Below, in pieces: positions 7,964 through 10,887 of a stretch of 10,887 bases of DNA. Under the pieces are notes generated by a model. The model was given only the letters and a program-made list of their open reading frames with translations, did not search any database and was not told the origin of the DNA. The position numbers and the translations under genes were made by a program. The DNA comes from an uncultured Planctomycetaceae bacterium (GTDB lineage Bacteria > Planctomycetota > Planctomycetia > Pirellulales > UBA1268): assembly GCA_903958265.1 (NCBI GenBank), contig CAJBSQ010000110.1:1-10887 (forward strand), written 5' to 3'. Position 1 is the first letter of the stretch. Each line of letters starts with the position of its first letter.

Positions 7964-10018
7964 ATGCCCCACGATCTCCATGGCGTTCTCGAGCGGTCTT
8001 TTGGCCATGCCAGTTTCCGGGCCGGGCAGGAGCAGGTGATCCAGTCGCTGCTCGCCGGCAGGAGCGCGCTGGCTCTCTTCCCCACGGGTGCGGGCAAGTC
8101 GCTCTGCTACCAGCTGCCCGGCCTGCTCCTGGACGGACTGACGGTCGTGATCTCACCCTTGATCGCCCTGATGAAGGATCAGGTCGAGTCGCTCCGGTTG
8201 CGGGGCATTGCGGCGGCACGGCTCGATTCCTCGCTCGACCCGGCCGAGACAGCCGGCGTGTATGACGGCATCCGCAGTGGCACCCTGAAACTGCTCTACA
8301 TCGCGCCCGAACGGCTGCTGAACGAACAGTTTGTCGCGCGGCTTGCGCGGACCCGGGTCGCGATGATGGCGGTGGACGAGGCCCACTGCATCTCGGAGTG
8401 GGGGCATAACTTTCGTCCGGAATACCTGCGACTGGCCCATGTCGCCAGAGATCTCGGCATCAGCCCCGTCCTGGCACTGACGGCGACGGCGACCCCCGCG
8501 GTGGCGGCCGACATCCGCCGGGCCTTCGGCATCGCCGAGGCCGACCATGTGCAAAACTCCTTCCTGCGGCCGAACCTCGCCTATCGAGTCACGCCCTGTG
8601 CCGACCGCGACCGGCTGGCGCTGCTGACGAGCCGACTGCAGGAACGGCAGGGCCCCGCGATCGTCTACGTGACGTTGCAGAAGACAGCCGAGGAGGTGGC
8701 GAGTCACCTGAGGAAGAACGGGCTCGAGGCACTCGCCTACCACGCCGGCCTGCCAGACGAGCAGCGCCATGCCACGCAAGACGCCTTCATGGGCGGCCGA
8801 ACCGACACGATCGTCGCCACGATCGCCTTTGGCATGGGCATCGACAAGGCAGACATTCGCGGCGTCTATCACTACAACCTGCCCAAGACCATGGAAAACT
8901 ACGCTCAGGAAACCGGCCGGGCTGGCCGCGACGGCCGGCCCTCGGTCTGCGAACTGCTGGCCTGCGCCGACGATCGGATCGTGCTCGACAACTTCACCTA
9001 CGGCGACACACCCACGCCGGAAGCGCTGCGGCAGTTGCTCGAGGAACTTCTGTCGTCGGCTGCAGCCCCGAAAAAATCCCTCAACGAATCCCAGCCCACG
9101 CGTCAGCCGGGCGAGTTCGACATCTCGCTCTACGAGCTCGCGCAGGCCACGGACATTCGCCCGCTGGTGATTGAAACGGTGCTCACCCATCTCGAACTGG
9201 CCGGTGTGCTCCGGCCGTTGGGCTCGTTCTATGCCAGCTATCAGTTTCGGCTGCTCCGGCCCGAGTCGGCAGTGTTGGCTGGCCACACCCCCGAGCGGCA
9301 GGCCTTCCTGACACGACTGCTGCACTGCGGGAAGCGCGGGACAAAGTGGACCACACTCGATCCCGACGCCACCGCAGCCGAGTTGGCCGAGCCGCGGGAT
9401 CGCATCATGAAGGCGCTGAGCTGGCTTGCCGACTCAGGCAGTCTCGAGCTCAAGCCCAGCGGCAGCCGTCAGCGATACCGTGTGAACGGCAGGGCAGATC
9501 ATGATGGCGAGTCACCGCCTGATCTCGAAGGGCTGACCGTGTCCATGCAGGAGTTGTTTGCCCTCCGCGAAGCCCGCGATCTGGAGCGACTGCAGGATGT
9601 GCTCGATTTTGCCGGGGACCGTGGCTGCCTCACCCGCAGGCTCCTGCGATACTTCGGAGAAGATCTCGGCCCGCACGCGGGCGGTGAGGCCAATGCTCGC
9701 TGCGGCACCTGCACGAGTTGTGACGACGGCGAAGGAGCGTCTGCGAACGCTGGCGGTGATGGCCCACGAGGCATTCCTGCCTCGAACGTGCCGGCGATCA
9801 CCGCCGCGCAGGCAGCCGCCATCCAGAGCCTTGTCGCCGAAGGTCGGGCGTCGCTTGGCACGTCCCGACAGCTGGCTCGCTTTCTCTGCGGGCTTACCAG
9901 CCCTGCCACGACCCGCGAGCGGCTGGGCAGGCATGCCGCCTTCGGCCTGTTGTCTCGCGTGCCCTTTGCAACCGTGCTGGCACAAGCGGAGCACTGGCAG
10001 ACCGCTTGCAGTTCCTAG
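7964..10018 (+). CDS. recQ: RecQ-family ATP-dependent DNA helicase with C-terminal zinc-binding region
   Basis: This is a 684-residue 3'-5' superfamily 2 DNA helicase, expected to act in recombination and fork repair. The core is complete: SFRAGQEQVI (motif 0, 17-26), FPTGAGKS (Walker A, 39-46), VDEAH (137-141), the RecQ aromatic-rich loop HCISEWGHNFRPEY (141-154), LTATATP (172-178), VYVTLQKTAEEVA (234-246) and QETGRAGRDG (315-324). The aromatic loop has Asn149 where E. coli RecQ has Asp. Directly after the core, the usual zinc module is absent. Instead, residues about 350-510 look like winged-helix segments. The zinc-type segment GCLTRRLLRYFGEDL...CGTCTSC, with C555, C580, C583 and C586, comes near the end. 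A last domain (about 605-684) contains RQLARFLCGLTSPATTRERL and may replace HRDC. This fits a long RecQ subfamily different from the E. coli type. ATG 7964 gives the normal RecQ N-terminus. Confidence 0.93.
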   Translation: MPHDLHGVLERSFGHASFRAGQEQVIQSLLAGRSALALFPTGAGKSLCYQLPGLLLDGLTVVISPLIALMKDQVESLRLRGIAAARLDSSLDPAETAGVYDGIRSGTLKLLYIAPERLLNEQFVARLARTRVAMMAVDEAHCISEWGHNFRPEYLRLAHVARDLGISPVLALTATATPAVAADIRRAFGIAEADHVQNSFLRPNLAYRVTPCADRDRLALLTSRLQERQGPAIVYVTLQKTAEEVASHLRKNGLEALAYHAGLPDEQRHATQDAFMGGRTDTIVATIAFGMGIDKADIRGVYHYNLPKTMENYAQETGRAGRDGRPSVCELLACADDRIVLDNFTYGDTPTPEALRQLLEELLSSAAAPKKSLNESQPTRQPGEFDISLYELAQATDIRPLVIETVLTHLELAGVLRPLGSFYASYQFRLLRPESAVLAGHTPERQAFLTRLLHCGKRGTKWTTLDPDATAAELAEPRDRIMKALSWLADSGSLELKPSGSRQRYRVNGRADHDGESPPDLEGLTVSMQELFALREARDLERLQDVLDFAGDRGCLTRRLLRYFGEDLGPHAGGEANARCGTCTSCDDGEGASANAGGDGPRGIPASNVPAITAAQAAAIQSLVAEGRASLGTSRQLARFLCGLTSPATTRERLGRHAAFGLLSRVPFATVLAQAEHWQTACSS

Positions 10019-10021
10019 CAG

Positions 10022-10038
10022 GAGCGCTTTTCCCGCTC
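10022..10038. terminator. Weak hairpin between convergent recQ and hpnH
   Basis: GAGCG (10022-10026) pairs with CGCTC (10034-10038) around a seven-base T-rich loop, four bases after the recQ stop. The stem is short and no U-tract follows. The 71-base convergent gap holds nothing else that I can support. Confidence 0.25.
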
Positions 10039-10089
10039 TCGGTTCTTCGGAGGCTCCGTGGCAAACCTGGGCGTCGCGATCTCGAGCGG

Positions 10090-10887
10090 TCACGCCACGT
10101 GGTCGAGGATCGGCAGTGCCGGAAAACCGTTCGGCTGGAGCCGCGGTTCGGGTGGCGGAACGGCATCCCGCGGCCTCGCCTTTGGCGGGCCGAAGAGCAT
10201 CAGTCGGGCTGTCGCGAGCAGGCCCCCCAGCGACCCGAAGGTCGCCTCCACGGCGGCCGGTTCATAGCCGCAGTGCACCATGCAGTCGGCACACTTGGCG
10301 TTGCCGCTGGCCCGACCGTAGGCGTCCCAGTCGGTCTCCTCCATCAGCTCGCGGAAGGTTTTCGCGTAGCCCTCATCGAGCAGGTAGCAGGGCCGCTGCC
10401 AGCCGAACAGGTTGTAGGTCGGGGTGCCCCACGGGCGGCACTCCAGATCCCAGTCTCCTTTGAGAAACTCGAGAAACACGGGCGACTGGTTGAACTTCCA
10501 GCGGGCCGGCGCTCCGTCGAGGATCCTCTGAAACAGCGACTGGCTCCGCTGCCGCGGCAGGAAGTGATCCTGGTCGGGAGCCTTCGCGTAGGAGTAGCCG
10601 GGGGAGATCATCATGCCCTCGACGCCGAGGGCCATCGTGTCGTCGAAGAACTTCCGGTAGCGGACCGGATCGGCGTCGGTGAACAGGGTCGAGTTGGTCG
10701 TGACCCGAAAGCCGGCCTGCCGGGCGGCCCGAATCGCGGAGACGGCCATGTCATACACGCCGTCGCGACAGACCGCGTGATCGTGCTCCTCGCGGGGCCC
10801 GTCGAGGTGCACGGAAAACGCCAGGTACGGCGACGGCCGGAACCGTGGCAGCATCTCCTCGAGCTTGAGCGCGTTGGTGCAGAGATA
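10090..10887 (-). CDS. hpnH: Hopanoid biosynthesis radical SAM protein HpnH, N-terminus beyond window edge
   Basis: HpnH is a radical SAM enzyme that adds the 5'-deoxyadenosyl group to diploptene to make adenosylhopane, the first step to side-chain-extended hopanoids. The frame is open to the last base, so an internal ATG at 10854 is not the start. The visible 265 residues begin YLCTNAL and continue with SVHLDGPREEHD, TLFTDADP, ISPGYSYAKAPDQDHFL, ECRPWGTPT...FGWQRPCYLLDEGY, ELMEETDWDAYG and CADCMVHCGYE. This is the conserved HpnH sequence with its Cys-rich C-terminal (DUF3463) domain. The radical SAM CxxxCxxC motif lies in the missing N-terminal part, so catalytic integrity cannot be checked. 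A Pro-rich tail ends the protein. The gene converges on recQ. Hopanoids act in membranes, and the isoprenoid supply gene ispH at the other window edge serves the same pathway in principle. Confidence 0.93.
   Translation of the reverse strand, partial: YLCTNALKLEEMLPRFRPSPYLAFSVHLDGPREEHDHAVCRDGVYDMAVSAIRAARQAGFRVTTNSTLFTDADPVRYRKFFDDTMALGVEGMMISPGYSYAKAPDQDHFLPRQRSQSLFQRILDGAPARWKFNQSPVFLEFLKGDWDLECRPWGTPTYNLFGWQRPCYLLDEGYAKTFRELMEETDWDAYGRASGNAKCADCMVHCGYEPAAVEATFGSLGGLLATARLMLFGPPKARPRDAVPPPEPRLQPNGFPALPILDHVA

Noticed and set aside
8153..9325. 390-codon minus-strand frame opposite recQ
   Set aside because: It mirrors the RecQ codons, has no motif or ribosome site of its own, and ends inside the helicase core.

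Overview
The window is GC-rich and almost fully coding. It carries nine protein-coding genes and no recognisable rRNA, tRNA, CRISPR array, insertion sequence or prophage. The gene set points to a bacterium of the Planctomycetota type: a secreted FAD-dependent oxidoreductase of a family common there, an HpnH hopanoid enzyme, a Tat-exported GH25 lysozyme, and non-Shine-Dalgarno starts beside strong ones. The taxon is inferred from gene content and composition and was not tested by a search.

Left block (1-1667, + strand): the 3' part of ispH, the last enzyme of the MEP isoprenoid pathway, is followed after 17 bases by a GH25 muramidase with a twin-arginine signal. A GC-rich hairpin lies in the 64-base gap before the next block, which converges on it.

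Middle block (5840 down to 1732, - strand): four tightly packed genes that look like one operon. In order of transcription they are a two-domain thiosulfate/3-mercaptopyruvate sulfurtransferase (rhodanese), a SufE-type sulfur acceptor, a ROK-family sugar kinase, and a secreted FAD-dependent oxidoreductase. The gaps are 3, 28 and 7 bases. The first two form a natural sulfur-relay pair. Why a sugar kinase and an exported flavoprotein follow them is not evident.

A 186-base divergent intergenic region (5841-6026) carries candidate promoters for this operon and for the + strand gene ettA (6027-7700), an ABC-F translation factor. A 263-base gap follows, holding a perfect 7-bp inverted repeat that overlaps a likely -10 box. 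It precedes recQ (7964-10018), a RecQ-family helicase whose zinc-binding cysteines lie near the C-terminus rather than directly behind the helicase core. The right edge (10090-10887, - strand) is the 3' part of hpnH, the radical SAM enzyme that attaches adenosine to the hopanoid diploptene.

Most of the window is ordinary housekeeping. The parts worth a second look are the mixed four-gene operon, the altered zinc motif of the ROK kinase, the RecQ architecture and the operator-like repeat in front of recQ. I see no convincing wholly new system.
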